From positions 1 to 64,000 of the forward strand of contig CAJQUW010005701.1 of the NCBI GenBank assembly GCA_907163375.1: DNA of 64,000 bases, in the 5' to 3' direction. The notes under the pieces are model-generated. The model saw only the letters and a program-made list of their open reading frames with translations, searched no databases and had not been told where the DNA came from. Both the position numbers and the translations under genes were made by a program. Positions 27,736 to 41,283 of the stretch are shown piece by piece. The stretch comes from Prostheceraeus crozeri. Its lineage: Eukaryota; Platyhelminthes; Polycladida; Euryleptidae. Positions within the stretch are counted from its first letter, which is position 1, and each line of letters begins with the position of its first letter.

Positions 27736-28019
27736 GCAATATTCTTCGGTGGTTTGGATCCGGCATTACGTGGAGAAGCTTGGCCATTCCTTCTCAAGTA
27801 CTATACATTTGAATCAACGACTGAAGAGCGTGAAAACCAGCGAAATGACAAATTCCTTGAATATCAGGAAATTCGTTCTCTTCGAGCTAACATGACACCT
27901 GAAGAGGAAGAGAAGTTCTACACAAACGTTGAGTGTACTGTCGAGAAGGACGTCGTCCGCACTGACCGTAGGCATCCTTACTACGCCGGAGAAGACAATG
28001 ACAATCTGGAGGTACTCAA
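27736..28019 (+). CDS. TBC1D16: TBC1D16-like Rab GAP, exon with start of TBC domain
   Basis: An acceptor TTATTGCAG precedes the exon and a donor GTGAGT follows it. The 94 codons plus two bases encode IFFGGLDPALRGEAWPFLL, then STTEERE and VEKDVVRTDR, closely resembling the TBC domain start of vertebrate TBC1D16. The IxxDxxR-type arginine finger needed for GTP hydrolysis on Rab proteins is present (VEKDVVRTDR). The protein is known in vertebrates as a Rab4A-directed GAP affecting endosomal recycling. The exon begins in phase 0, so further coding exons must lie upstream; I could not find them in the window. Confidence 0.93.
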
Positions 28020-28239
28020 GTGAGTGGAAACCATTTGGAGTGATGATGGATGCATAAAATTTGTGCGGAATAACCGCTAGAAATTGCTCATAAAATGACT
28101 GTATAGACTGTATTCCTTCGAATAGTGGCCACGAATCTTGACTGCAGGACCGAATGAATGTAATATATCCGAGCGTATGTGTAAAAAATAAATATTCCTT
28201 GTATAAACTCGGAAGCACGCCGCTCCTCCATGTGGCCGA

Positions 28240-28405
28240 GTTCCATTTATCCCAATCTGATTCTTTCGTGTTGAGTGTTTAGCAAGAATGCACAGTGTCA
28301 TAGGTTTGACCCGACCTAGATTTGAACTCAGGTCTCCAGGACGCAGAGCGAACACTCTACCACAAGGCCACAGCGCCGGTCCGCCTCGTCCACCATGCAG
28401 ACCCA
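28240..28405 (-). repeat. tRNA-like SINE of a second family, in intron
   Basis: The reverse strand has TGGCCTTGTGGTAGAGTG (A-box-like) and GAGTTCAAATC (B-box-like) about 45 bp apart. The acceptor stem does not pair, so it is a SINE head and not a working tRNA. Confidence 0.7.
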
Positions 28406-30469
28406 TTCCGTTTAAGGATTGAATAATTGCAAGCGAATAGATGAAGACATTCTTTCAGACAGGAAAAATATGCAAATTTCTTTTTGAAAAACTCTTGTCT
28501 GCATGATGGTTTTTATCAGCCTACTAGACCTGCAAAAGAAGCTCTAATTTCAAGAAATAGCTTCCAAATTTTCGGGTCAAAGCTATATCTGAAAAAATTC
28601 CTTGACAACGAGTCATAATTAAATTTTGTCATTTGGATTACTACATTATACCTTGGAAACAAAGTGAATGCTGACACTCGTCGGCTGTTGACTATCAAAT
28701 ACACCAAATATACAATATTTCATCAATTTCACACCTCTTGAAGCATTCTATGTTTCATTTTCTGATTATCATAATTTATATAATCTCAATGTTTACATTC
28801 CATTATCACTTAGCGCGAGGGGGCAACAAGACTCGAGGGATTTCTTCTCTGTCGGAGGTAGATTTAAAAGTACGCTCCATTAGCTAAGATGTACACATAG
28901 CACAATCCTTGTTCGTCATATTTGCCGCGGGAAGATGTTTTATAAGTAAATGAAGATGCAACCTCGTGATGGCGTCTAGGCAAGTCAAAGTACATAACTT
29001 CAACTATTTTGGACAAAATTCAAGTGGATTTGACTGAAATGTTGCGAGAAAACACGAAGATAAGACTGTGCATGCAGATTTCATGTATGTCATATTTCTC
29101 ACATGATCTCTTTTCTTGTGGGCTTTTTGGTCTCCGAGATATAGTGGTTAAGTGCTTGGCCTAGCAATTATTTGGTCAACAATCTAACAATCAGCGATAT
29201 TTGTGGAGCTATGTACTTTGTCTACTTTTACGGTTATTATTGTGAATCCCTTTCTTTTCGTTCACCGTGCGATTTAGTTAGTAATAATAATAAGTGTTAA
29301 TTGAATAAAAACACAAGATGTGACTAAAATTTATTGAGACTTTCATGAGAGAAGATGAAATAACGTATCTACGGTATAAAATTCGATGTGTCGTAGTAAA
29401 GTAGCGTTCAAGCAATTATCTGACAAAAATTTCAGTCTCTCCGATTGACATACCACGTGATTATCAGTTGGTCCATCTCGTTCATACCGTTCATTTCATA
29501 AGTAATTTTGAATTTGCTTTGACTACGCAGTTACCTATCTAAATAATTGAGTCATCGCTTCTTTCACATGTCTAAATATTTCAGTGTAAGATATTACGAA
29601 CCAGAATGTCACTGCAATTTGGAGTATTCTCGGGTTACAAGCTTACATGGCTGAACAGCACCGATACGTTTCCTCTTTGACATAATGGCAATTGTATGAA
29701 GGTATACTTGTGTAAATCTATGTTTAATAGATGGAACAGCACTACAGTATGAAAGATCAATCCTACAGCAGGCCTACAGTTCTTTGTCATACAATTAAGT
29801 TAAATTGTCGCTACTTTAATCATAAGAATTAGGACCATTATGAACGTCAAGCGTTTGACAGTATGGATAAAAATAGCTTAGGGTGAAGCATTCTCACTAG
29901 ATCATTTCGGGCAATCATGTGTGAAGGTATTTTTAAGGTATGTTTAAAGGTAGAAATGAACGTGAGCATTCAACTCTCGTTCATCTCCGAAATATGCGAA
30001 CTGCGTTCAGTTTAAGCTCAATTTTGAAAAAATGAACGTCATTCAGCTCAATTTCACGAAATCGTGAGCTAGTTCAATTGAACGGCGTTCAGTCACATTC
30101 TGAGGACAAGTAAAGAAATATACAGGAAAAATAGAGACAGCGATGCTTAATGACCGGCTTAGTTGTTCGAGTGTAAACCTCCTTGTCAAATCTGCTGAAC
30201 TCATGATGAAGCCATATTGCTCATAGACTTTGGGTGTAATATGTAACTTCATCATCCATTTTCACTAACAGGCATACTGTACTTGTTAGCGACGTCTGAG
30301 TGCTTCTCTTTTCAATTTCGTAATAAGCAAGTGTGTTTTACTCTGTTTTTGATATGCTGCAAGTGAAATTCAGCTGCAGAGACGGTCATAAGCTGCTCCC
30401 TTGCGATACTTATTCAATAGGACATTGACAAATGGTACAATTGTCGATTACCATTGCTTTCTATTGCAG
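28406..30469. other. Intron of TBC1D16-like gene
   Basis: It is non-coding. It includes a truncated SINE head (TTGGTCTCCGAGATATAGTG) at 29,127-29,180. Confidence 0.75.
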
Positions 30470-30656
30470 AGAAATTCTTCTTAACTATGCTGCTTGCCAT
30501 CCTGAGACCGGTTACATGCAGGGCATGTCCGACTTACTTGCGCCTATTCTTGCCGAAGTGAGAAATCAGTCAGACGCTTATTGGTGCTTCGAGGGTTTGA
30601 TGCAGAAGACCATCTTCGTCAGTTCTCCAAAAGACGCTGATATGGATCTGCAATTG
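30470..30656 (+). CDS. TBC1D16: TBC1D16-like Rab GAP, second visible exon (glutamine finger)
   Basis: Acceptor CTATTGCAG and donor GTAAGT bound 187 bp. One base completes the codon split from the previous exon. The product EILLNYAACHPETGYMQGMS continues as LLAPILAEVRNQSDAYWCFE and GLMQKTIFVSSPKD. The YMQGM segment holds the catalytic glutamine finger of TBC domains. Together with the arginine finger upstream, it indicates a catalytically competent GAP. Confidence 0.94.
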
Positions 30657-32363
30657 GTAAGTACGAGTAATGCAACACAAAGGACGACTTTAATTGAAAC
30701 GGTAAACATGGATATCTGTAGAACTCAGGCATTTAGAAAAGTGATCTAACATCACTTTCTTGAGAGGGAACTGTTCCAAAATCCATTGCTAGGAGCTGGA
30801 CCGTGAAATTGAGTCTTAGGAATAAACAAGAAGGCATCAGAAGTGAAAGTACGAGTGTGCACTTCTGCATGAGTGTGAACATGTCGGTGTCAGGAAAGCC
30901 CACGATGACAAACACTAGCGTCAAAACTTCATAATGCATCGCTCTTTAACATGATACCGGAGCGGAAATGATCATTCTCTGAAACCTCGGTCAACTAACG
31001 ATTATTCAATAATCATGCTACGCAAGCCTAGTAGAACAAGGATCGATGACCAGATAGTGAACGACCACAGATGAGCGGATGACAATGCTTGTGGAGACCG
31101 AGAGGACCTATTGAGGCACTGGAGGTAGAAGACGGAATGGTAGGTCTGAGTTTGACTGCGCCAATATCAAAATAATTACGACAGGTCAATTATGGTGACA
31201 TAAATGCACTCGTATTCGAGAAACACACTCCCTTGAATTTCTGCACAACCTTGATTTTAATAAAGAAAAAACAAGATTTTTCTCAACGCTTCGGGTCCAC
31301 ACCCTTCTTCACAGAGTTAAAACATGCTTTTTTGGCTTTATGGAACCGAAAGTTTGTTTGCGGATTTAGAATCAATGAGAAGCAGCGGAAATGTATCGCT
31401 GGTAGCAACTCCTGCACGTTTCATGGACGATCCACACTTTAAATGACCTCAGAATATCAGAGACGTTGCAGACACAACCTTGTAATTCGGCCCAACCGTG
31501 CGTAGGCAGGAATTTCTCGAGAAATAGATTATGTTAGCTATGGTGGAAGCACAGAGATGAATTGCCTTGTCTGCGTGCTTGTGTCTAGAGATGATTTTAC
31601 TCAATACTGATGGTCACGGTCAGAACTAGTCTCGAGGGGCAAGAAGATTAATTTTCTATCGGACATAATGCAAATTATTCTGCCTGTCTTCTGATTCTTC
31701 AAATTATTCAAGTCTGAATTCTGACGACCTAGAACATTGACACCAAATTAAACGTACACAGTCAGTAAATTTAGAGCGGTTTGAATAATATTTCCATTTG
31801 ACGAATTTATCACTAAGGAAAACTGAGTTAAAAATATGTACTTTTCATTGACAAATGTGCCTGAAATCTGACTGTTGAAGTTCGTGTGTTCCCTGATAAG
31901 AGCTGCTTCTGCAATGCCCGAGCTTGGTCAATCACACAAGCCAAAGAGAGACGAATATCTATGCCAATCTATGTTGCTTGTTTCCGTTGCATACAGCGGC
32001 TGGGATATAGGATTACATCCCCCGTAGACTAACCCATACGCAAATGAATCTATCTCTGTGGTTGGAAGGAACTGAGGCGCGCGGAAGAGCGAGAACCAGA
32101 TGTCTGGCTAACAATTTGACGCTGGTTGAGCTGCTGGACGTTACTCAGGATTGTGATCACTGGCGCACGTTTCCTTCTAACGATCACCAGGAGTCGGCAG
32201 GACTCGCAGGCGCTAGTTTCACAGGTCTATTGTAGAACTTTGCGACGTTTTAGTTTACAGTGCCTTGTTTTAAACGTGAGGTTTAAATTACTTCCGCAGG
32301 TTTGCGAGTGACTTTTCGACTTACCCTGGAGAAAGATGTGTAGAAGCGTTATCTCATTTGCAG
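30657..32363. other. Intron of TBC1D16-like gene
   Basis: Contains the second, inverted copy of the GGACCCGAA repeat family at 31,203-31,325. Otherwise featureless. Confidence 0.75.
31203..31325 (-). repeat. Dispersed repeat (GGACCCGAA family), copy 2
   Basis: Reverse-complement match to 22,540-22,675 over both the GGACCCGAA motif and the AGAAATTCAAGGGAGTG block. Confidence 0.7.
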
Positions 32364-32461
32364 GGCTATTTACGAGAATTGATGACTCTGACAGTTCCTG
32401 AATTCTCTACGCATTTGGAGAGCCTCGGTGATGATGCAACTGATTTACTCTTTTGTCACAG
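32364..32461 (+). CDS. TBC1D16: TBC1D16-like Rab GAP, third visible exon
   Basis: This 98-bp exon lies between CATTTGCAG and GTGAGT and encodes GYLRELMTLTVPEF, then SLGDDATDLLFCHR. It matches the YLREL...LFCHR helix pair of the TBC domain. It ends with two bases of an Arg codon, completed by the next exon. It is too short for standard ORF calling and was found by following the reading phase. Confidence 0.93.
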
Positions 32462-32564
32462 GTGAGTAAAATGACGCCGTTATCATTTTCATGGAACACG
32501 CAAAGTGAATGAATTGTTTACCAACATGTGGTTGATGTTGAGTAGGTAATTATCCGTAAAAGCA

Positions 32565-33354
32565 ATGATCGGCAATGATAAAATGATATCATTTCATTTT
32601 TAAAAAATGATGTAATATGATATAATCAAAAATTTTTGTTCCATTATATTTTCTTATCATTGATTCTTCGCATTTTGTATTGAAACACATTTGGTCTCTT
32701 TCGTTTGTTCTACCCATGTCCTTCTGCACTGGTTGATTATGTAGCGAAAAGCAACAGGCTATTGTCTGTCAGTCTGTCTATCACGCAAATTGTCAAACAA
32801 CTCATTAATAACACTGTCTTGATGTTTTGAAGTCTTGACTGTAATCTTATCCTTTTTTCGTACTTTAGATACTGTTGGCCTAACCAACTGCATTGACCAA
32901 CTGCTGTTGACCTTCTTAGTGCACTGAGGCAGCGACTGCGTCGCGAAACGTTTGCCGTGTAAATATTTTTAGCAACTAGTTTTTATTAAAGCCGTTGCTA
33001 AGGGGAGTGCTGTATAATTTTTTTCTCATCCTCATCATGAACACCCTCCCGTATAAGGCTATCAACTAACTGCATATTGTAGATATATTTGTAATTCGAG
33101 TGTAGAAAGTTCAAATCAAAACTTGCGATGTCTAATGTATAGGCGCATATGCATATATTCGGTCTTCCATTGTTTGGAATGTATCGATGCTGCATGCATG
33201 GTAGCAGTGTAAATCGAAAAATTCATATGACTAGATCTATTTGCGGTGTAGGCATACGTATATTTCACTAAAAAATGGTGCATTTTCATTATAAAAAATA
33301 AAATGATATCATTCTACATCATTTTGAAAATAAAATGATGTCATTGCCGATCAT
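32565..33354. mobile_element. MITE-like element with about 60-bp terminal inverted repeats
   Basis: The left end reads ATGATCGGCAATGA and the right end is its complement TCATTGCCGATCAT. Both continue inward with repeated AAAATGATATCATTT palindromes. The interior has no transposase. No target duplication is evident, so the superfamily is uncertain. Confidence 0.75.
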
Positions 33355-34539
33355 AGATTAAAAGTATGAAACAAAATGAAATATATATAGTGATGATGGC
33401 GAGTCTAGAACAGAAAGCAGTTTTCGATGAAGTGTAATCCCCTTTTAATAGACTTAAGATGCCATCATATTAGAGAGCTGAGATTTCACTATTTAGCATA
33501 GAAAGAGGTTCAAATTGAGAATCCCGTAATTTATTCAAACGTTGATCATGAATGACGGAAAACAGCATATTTCTTCTATCAAGATATCTATCAAAACAAT
33601 AAATTTCTCAAACGTTTCGCCTTGGCTTGAACACGGAATAAAATACATGTGGTGTATTAATGTGATAATGACATGTGTGATGAATAATGATCACCAATGT
33701 TCATCTTAAGGCTCTTCACCTCTAGTATGTTACATGCCACGTGTAGAGTTGTATCACTGCTTGCAGGAATTTCTAATTTGATGTTCAGATTGCGTTATAA
33801 GGTTGTCAGTTATTGAATCAGGTCAGTTCCATCTTTGAAATAAATTCTGGCTGTGACAGAAGTTGCACACACTAAGTTCCTTCTTAAAATCACAAAGTTC
33901 GCTTTCTATGCTAAAATGGAATGTATCAACATCTATGAACTGAAATGTGTAACTACTACAGTACAGTTTAGAAAGTAATGATAGGAGGAGAATTACAAAA
34001 TCTCATATTACCATTGCTACAAGAGCATTTGTTTCGAACCTGGTGTATCTTAACTGAAAATAACGTTGAACACAATAAAGATGTGATTTGACATTTTAGC
34101 TCTCAGTGCGATAGACTTTGACTTAGTATTGCTTCATATTTGTACACTTAGACGCCCGTATGGGTATTAAATCTACCAGATGTATGCGATACATTGTACT
34201 GTACGGTATTTCACTGTCTTCTAAATCCGCGAATAAGAAATGTTGTAGGAAAACACTTTTTATTTTGCTCATCGGGGAGGACAAAATAAATTTTCATTGA
34301 AATGTGGGTGGTGCAAATGCAGATGTCCCCAGAAGTGAATTGAGATGTATTTACAAGGTCATGCACTGTATTTTCACGATAAATATCGTAGGAAGTGTGA
34401 TCAATACTGCTTGAATAGACATGCACAAATATATGGCAGAATTGACGTCTATAGCGACTTTGAATCATGAAGACATACAGAATCATCGTCAGTCGCTAGA
34501 GAGGACCGATTGCCCTCAAATAATTCAGCAACTGGGTGG

Positions 34540-34980
34540 CGGAAATTTGGAAGGGGTCCGGGTGGATGGTATGGAAACTGGCATAATGCTGCACATCCCA
34601 TCTTGAGCACTTGATAAGGTTGTGCTCCAAGCCTCCTCTTCGCCACATTCATCGCAGATTGCCTCCTCTGCTCAGCCGATACGATGGCGATACTTCTTGA
34701 GAAGAAGAGAATGCCCTGTCCTGTATCTTACAAGTTCCGTGCGTTCTGATCTACTGAAGCTGATTTCTTCTTGATTGATGTACTTCCAATGGTTGTTATT
34801 CTTCTTCCATTAATTGGCAAGGCTTCTTCGTATTTTTGTTTTCACTGTGTCGATATCGATAGGAATGTATTTCTGGTCTAGATTAGTGGCATCTTTTGCA
34901 GCCGTGCCTGCGATCTCATTCAAATGTACAGCAATATGACTGGGGACCCGTTGAATGAGAACGTTCTTATTTGCTGTTTT
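34540..34980 (-). pseudogene. LINE fragment: RNase H and C-terminal region
   Basis: On the minus strand one frame reads QRVPSHIAVHLNEIAGTAAK, the RNase H motif of I/Jockey-type LINEs, then an RYRTGHSLLLKKYRHRIG segment and a CDEC knuckle. Two in-frame stops, after RRSLAN and after RHRIG, show it is dead. Confidence 0.75.
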
Positions 34981-35681
34981 CTGCAGGCTGTTCCGAGCTT
35001 GGGGGCTTAATCAGGTGATTTGGATGACCACTACGTTGGCCTCGGCAGCCGATCAATCGAGAATGCTTGCCTGCTGGAAACTGCAACATTTCAAGGCAAA
35101 TTTCAAAGAAAGCAAAGCTGATTCAAATAATGTAGGATTTGATTTCGAAGATGCGTGTAGTTAGGTTGATTTCAAAATTTCCTTGGCATGATTTCAAAGA
35201 TATTGTAGATTTCTTCAAAGAGATAATATTATTTGGGATAGAAACTATACTAAATTCAAGGATTTTTTACTGATGTCATCAACACGACATTCGAGGGATT
35301 GCTCTTAAGTATTTGCATTTTCTTGCTCATCTGGGTTCATGGAATATCTATTATCTATGCTCTGCGTTGTCAGCCATTGCGTGTGGGACTCCGGTGGTCT
35401 TGGTTTGAATGTTAAGGTCAGTGGTCGAAGCACAACTAAGCGAGTACTTGTTGAATGACAACTAACTGACTTTCCACAGGAGCATGTCTTACAGTATGTC
35501 TTTTTCGCATCATATTCCATCAAGGACATGGGACGCATCATGGACATGCGTTGTCATGACAGCGGTGCATAAACTTATAATGTACTTCGCAGATGTTCTC
35601 GGTTAATCTTATTGTCTCTTTATATATGAAAGCATTTTGATAAAATAACTTAATGGATCGCCTCCGGCAAAAATCTACAAC

Positions 35682-36543
35682 CAGTGTTGAATCCGGGTCG
35701 TATCCGCAAGGTCCTCCGGGTCGATGGACACGGCCTCCGGGTCGATGGACACGGAATGGAAATTTTCTATATAGTCGCTCTCTTGTGGCTCTAATATTAC
35801 ATGGCCTTTGGCCCTATAATAAATTTGTAAGTAGGCCTAAGCCTACATGTAAGCTTACAACTATAAGCCTACTGAATGTGATAAAGCTACCGCGCGATGA
35901 GCTTTTAGAAATTAGCCATCTATCATCTTAGAACGATTTAGAAATCATAATTCAAATTATTACCGCATATCATATTTCAGTTTTGACATTTGGCAACCAT
36001 GCACTGCCTTGGTATGCTATAGCTACACGTGCATGCAAGTTTAATGGTCTATGACGTTTGCCTATATATTTACCCGTAAACTAGGCTGTAGCCTATAGCT
36101 ATGTTTACGTGTACATGCATACAGGTTATGTCGGGCGACTAGAACTACATCTAGATATTTAGCTTACCAATGCCCTGTATGGTTGCCAAATGGCAAACTA
36201 AAAGATGACATACGGTAATAATTTAAATCATGATTTCGAAATCTTTGACTGTGGGCCTAGAAAATAATTGGAAACCTACATGCTGCAGAGTTATAGCCTA
36301 AACAATTGCGACGTGGCCCTACGGAATGCATAGTCACGTTTTTTAGGCCGTATGCCTATAGTCTAGCTACCGATGCATCAGGATGTATCGCTTATAGGCT
36401 TGCACTTGTTTGAGGATCCACCCTTTGTATAGGCATAGGCCTACTTTTTTTAGATATGGAAATGTGGAAAATATTTCCTGGTCCGCGGGTCTGCCTGACC
36501 CGAAGTCTGCGGGTCGCCCATTCCCCTGCGGGATTCAACCATG
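35682..36543. mobile_element. Probable hAT-type non-autonomous element
   Basis: The ends are CAGTGTTGAATCC and the near-complement GGATTCAACCATG. Flanks TCTACAAC and TCTGCAAT agree at six of eight positions. GC-rich GGGTC repeats lie at both ends, including a 21-bp tandem duplication at 35,716-35,757. Confidence 0.6.
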
Positions 36544-36819
36544 TCTGCAATTATTTCATGTTTCAGTAATTTGCTTCTTCCAAAGATCTAGCAATCGGTA
36601 CATAGCCGAGGGACTGAAATTGCCATCAACAAACAGCTGTTGTCCATTTTGGTCTCACTAACTTAAACAAAACGAAAAGTCGGATTTCTGTGGTTTGGAC
36701 GATCTGAATGTCGTTTGAAGTTTTGCAGAAAAGTTGGCATCAGTGGATGCATCTTTATACTGCATTTCATTGTTTGATCATTGTCCAAAAATTTGAATAT
36801 ATTCTGTCTACTTAAACAG

Positions 36820-37048
36820 ATGGATATTGCTTTGCTTCAAACGGGAATTCGGAGAAAAGGAAGCTTTGCGTCTTTGGGAAGCTTGTTGGGCGCATTACCA
36901 AACGGACTATTTCCACCTCTTCGTCTGTGTGGCCATCGTAGAAGTGTACGGCGGAGATGTTATGCGAGATCGACTGTCTTCTGATGAGATGTTGCTCTAT
37001 TTTGCCTCCCTAGCAATGCACATGGATGTCAATCTTGTTCTGATGCAG
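36820..37048 (+). CDS. TBC1D16: TBC1D16-like Rab GAP, fourth visible exon
   Basis: Acceptor TTAAACAG and donor GTGAGA bound 229 bp. In the correct phase it reads WILLCFKREF, then EALRLWEACWAHYQTDYFHL and FVCVAIVEVYGGDV, the very conserved C-terminal half of the TBC domain. A Met codon at its first bases in another frame creates a misleading overlapping ORF. Confidence 0.95.
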
Positions 37049-40000
37049 GTGAGAAACGAAGTCGCTGACTGTCGAACATGATATTATAAGAAATATTTCG
37101 ATCCCAAATATCCGATGCAGCGTGTGAGCCTGTCAGAGACCGTTGCGGGTTTACTTGTTGAATCGAATATATTCGACATATCGATCTACAATGTACATGT
37201 ACAACTTTTCAAACACAGAATTTAAGTTCAAGGCACAAAAACAACCAGAGGTGCCACCAGTTATAAAAACGATAAAAGAAAAAACTAATATAAATGTCGA
37301 TTGAAAACATCCTTACAATGCAACGCAGCTACGCGAGCAAGTGCGTTCCGCTACTAATGTTGCAGAGTGCAGTCATGTCAGTCAGTTTCATTGTCTTGAT
37401 TAAAATTCTATTGAGCTCGAATTGCCTGTATTATCTCATAATCTATTCGAGTGCTGCCGCTGGTCAGAACAGAAGGACATCTACTTTCTTGTGTCTGTTA
37501 TGCTGATGACTATGTCTTATCTTATAAAGCGAACGTAGTCACCATCAAATTAGACTTTGAGATATCGCTTAACATAGAGTATCCACGTGATCAATCAAAC
37601 TCAATATAAAACATACAATATAGAAACCAGTAACCGATGAGTCGCTGACAAGGTTGGACTTTGGGTTAAGTGATAAAAAACTTGGGTCTGCTGCACTATT
37701 AATGCTGCATAATGGGACCTACACAAATCAAGTTATAAAATTGATACTTCGATTTGACTCTTAGGAGAACTACATGATAAGAGCATGAGGTTCTGATCTT
37801 TTAATCAAAATGCCACTCATTTCACGGAATATTTCAAAAATGAAATAGTTGTGATGATTGGATGTTACATTTTGGGTTTGAGAATGCCGCGCATTGAAAG
37901 TTCGTACATATTTTATTTGCTGTAAGCTTACATGCATTTTGCTGCACCTGTGTATATTGAATTTTTATATATTTCATATATTTTTTATCTCCACACCCTT
38001 AAACTCTCTGCGATAGCCGACATTTATGAATTCAGTCCAATATCGTATTCTAAATATGTTTAACTATTCACTCACTACGCAGCTATGTTATTTATTAAGT
38101 CTGTTTGTATTTCTGATTGATAAAAAGAAAGCAATTGCTTTGTTATGAGAAATGTGCAATTCAATTATAACTAAATCAAAAATCTTCAATTAGTCAGTAT
38201 ATCAGTGTAGGCTAAAATAAATGAAAGCTTTTATAACGTAATACAACTGCTTAGGCCACTAATCACAGTTATTGCAATAAAATATCGTTTCATAACTAAT
38301 ACCACACTTCTCATGGGCCCAATAGGAATTTTGGCCTATAGAAGAATCTTCATGTCAGCACAAAATACAAAGAATGCACTTCGCTTACTTGATTCTACTC
38401 ATTAATTGGTGTTTTGACCCACGTTTTTGCCCAAACTGACTGACGTGTAAGGCCGGCTGGCACTCCAGGCCAATCTGAAAATTTTTTGATATCTGTCAGG
38501 CTCAGACTCCAGCTAAATTAATAGGCGCTTCAGAGAGACTATGCTAAAATCCCTGAAGCCGGAAATTAGCAATAAGGATGAGAGACGGGGACTTGAGAGG
38601 ACGGAGGATGAGAGATGAAAGTAGCAATGCTCTCAACATTGATATTTTGAGTTCGAGTATTTGAATTTTTGTACCATGTTAGATCGCAGGCCATTATACA
38701 TCGAGGAAAATATGGAAGAATAAAATAACAATGTATGAAGCTATTTCAAAATTGAAGTATGAAATATGAATGTAGGTACAATCGTGCTATGGATATACAC
38801 AATCGGAAAAGAAAAACCCATAAAAAATTTAAGATGGTGCTGAATATATGAATATTTAACTGATGTTTCGAGGTAGTGACTAAACGCCGCGGCTCATTTA
38901 TGCTTTTGAGCACTAATCTAGTGTCAAGTAATGATAACGAATCCAGTTCGATTTTTTATCATTAGTCCATGTTTTTTAACATTTAAAAACTTTCATTAAC
39001 TTTGATCACATTCAAAATTGTAGTTGAACTTCCAAGAAACCAAGTCACCCTTCATATTAACGTTATTGGTGAAACGGTATCTATAAAGCTGTCGTTGGGA
39101 TGGGGCATAAACTGTGGTGTAGTTTCACAAGCAAAAACACGAAAAATTGAAAATCATGAAACATTAAAAAACACTTATAACATCACAGAATGAAAAACAT
39201 GGTTTTTCAACACGACCATGAGGGCGGTGACATTGAAAGATTTCTCGCTTACTTCTCTTTACGCTTTGTGAGCATCCTCAGAACGAATGGAAAACACCTA
39301 CGTCCCTCTATTCCCAAACATAAAACTTTTTATGTTTATGCACCTAATAATATATCCTTAGAATTGATACCTTATCCAGTCAACAGTTTTACTAAAATAT
39401 CTAAATTATCAAATTACAGTTTTCTGAACGAAGAGAACCCCTAGTTGCAGGAATAACAAAACTACCGCATGAAACTGACGAGAGCTCAAGAATATATTAC
39501 ATGCAATTTCTCTCATCTCTGTCTAACAATTTCTTATTTTTCGCAGACAAATGTTCAATTCAAATAAACGTTTTGGTCCTTGGCAGTTGTCGTGTCGACG
39601 CTGCGTATCGTGCGATAGGGACTCTTAAGTGCTCCTCGGAACGGTCCGAACTAGCGCCTTAGACTGACAAAGAAATTTAATGATTAAACTGCTCAAGTCA
39701 TTTTTCTATTCAGCATTCCTTCATGAATCTCATACTTTTTTATAAAGACGTAATAGCAAGTGTTAGTATTAGTACGTATTAGTAAGTAATATGTCTCTCA
39801 TATTACTTACTAACTTCGGTAATTGTAAGCATATTTTCAGATAAATATGTGTATAAGAGCTCATTGCCGGGAAATGACCACTGATGCGTCGTCTTGAATG
39901 AGTTGATAGTGTAATCATATCAAATTTCCCGAGCATTTCAATACTACATTAAGAATAATTGTGATACTTAACTTACTCAAGGACTGTGATTGAGGTAACC

Positions 40001-41283
40001 TGCTGGTTGAAAAGAATGATTGTCTTAAATGCTAGAGTTTTGATTGATGTTTTGATGAGCTACTTTCAAATGGCTCACGGCACTCTCTCGCCTTAAGTAT
40101 CAAATACTAAAGACTAAATGTAAGAAGTAGCATAAAAGTGCTGGTCTGAACAGAATGTTACATTTATTTGATGGTATGACCATCATTCTACTGAATTACA
40201 AACCTTCATTAGCCGGATTAGAATTTGTATTTTCAATTGAATGAATACTGAAAATATCCAGGCTTGAAATGAATTTTGAGCCATGCCATTGTCACAAAGC
40301 TAGGTTTCAGAAAGCATTTCATTCTAATCATCAGGAAGAGGAGGAGCATAACTGATTTTGCTTCTCTTGGAAGATGATGCGCCGTGCGCAATTGAAAGCA
40401 CTCAGACAACTAAAGTTGTTTTTTTTCTGCCAGGAATGGGGCCTCCTGAAGATGATCCTAGAAAATTGTCGTAAGATTAACGCATATTTTATGAAGCAAA
40501 TATCATATTTGATTATGTAGAATTCAGATTATCAAATGAATCTATTTAATATGATATGTTTAGCACTCTATCACATATCCTTAATTGGATTTTCATTAAA
40601 TGTTTTGATTGATGAAATTATACTGATGCTGCTGCAATAGATCGGGTTCGATGAAAAATCCTCTGTTATAGCTCATTCTCGATTATGTTGAGAGGAGGAT
40701 AACCATTGGTCGTCAGCTACTTTTATTTGAAAACTCCGAATTTGATGAGAGTGCGGTGCATCTCTTGCAACTACGCTGCCATGATCATGTGTGATGAAAA
40801 ACACTGCCTTCTATTGGTTCTTGATATTATCGTTTTAAGGCATTTATGTCTTTAGCCATCTCGGTTCTATAGTTACAAGTCGCATACTTTTTTTACTAAT
40901 AATTTTACTTTTTGATTCTTTGTACAATAGTCTCTTTAGCACACTGGTTAATCGCCTGCCTGGCGATCATTTGGTCCAGAGGTCGAGCCCCGAAGGTGTC
41001 AATGGATGTCGGTTGCAATGACATTTGGAATAAAAGCACCAAGCGTTCCAGGTTAAGTCAGACAACTTCAACTTTGAACCTCTGCTGAAGGACACCTTTT
41101 GTGCATGGACTAGTCCTCTGTCATGAAGCTTTGATTTAAATAGAATATTAACTACGTGTATACATGTCGGTCAGTGTGCACTTTGTTTAATGAAATCAAT
41201 GTTGAATGTTATGCTTCTCTTTTTGTGCATTTTTATCTGCTTGAACTTCATCATTCACTGTCATGAGCTACTCTCTCTTGCAG
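37049..41283. other. Last intron of TBC1D16-like gene
   Basis: No coding sequence was identified. A 14-bp perfect hairpin (TAGTAAGTAATATG, loop TCTCT) lies at about 39,779-39,812, and a SINE near the 3' end. Confidence 0.7.
40928..41060 (+). repeat. tRNA-derived SINE, copy 3
   Basis: TAGTCTCTTTAGCACACTGG, then TTTGGTCCAGAGGTCGAGCC, match the heads of the copies at 22,750-22,941 and 25,181. Confidence 0.78.

Larger units (their letters stand above)
32462..36819. other. Large intron of TBC1D16-like gene with three mobile-element remnants
   Basis: Holds a MITE (32,565-33,354), a LINE 3' fragment (34,540-34,980) and a hAT-type element (35,682-36,543). No other coding sequence was seen. Confidence 0.75.

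Noticed and set aside
28305-28375. tRNA gene on the minus strand
   Set aside because: A- and B-box-like words are present but the acceptor stem does not pair and a SINE body follows.
36781-36984. 67-codon ORF beginning near the fourth TBC exon
   Set aside because: It uses the wrong phase; the neighbouring frame gives the conserved TBC sequence.
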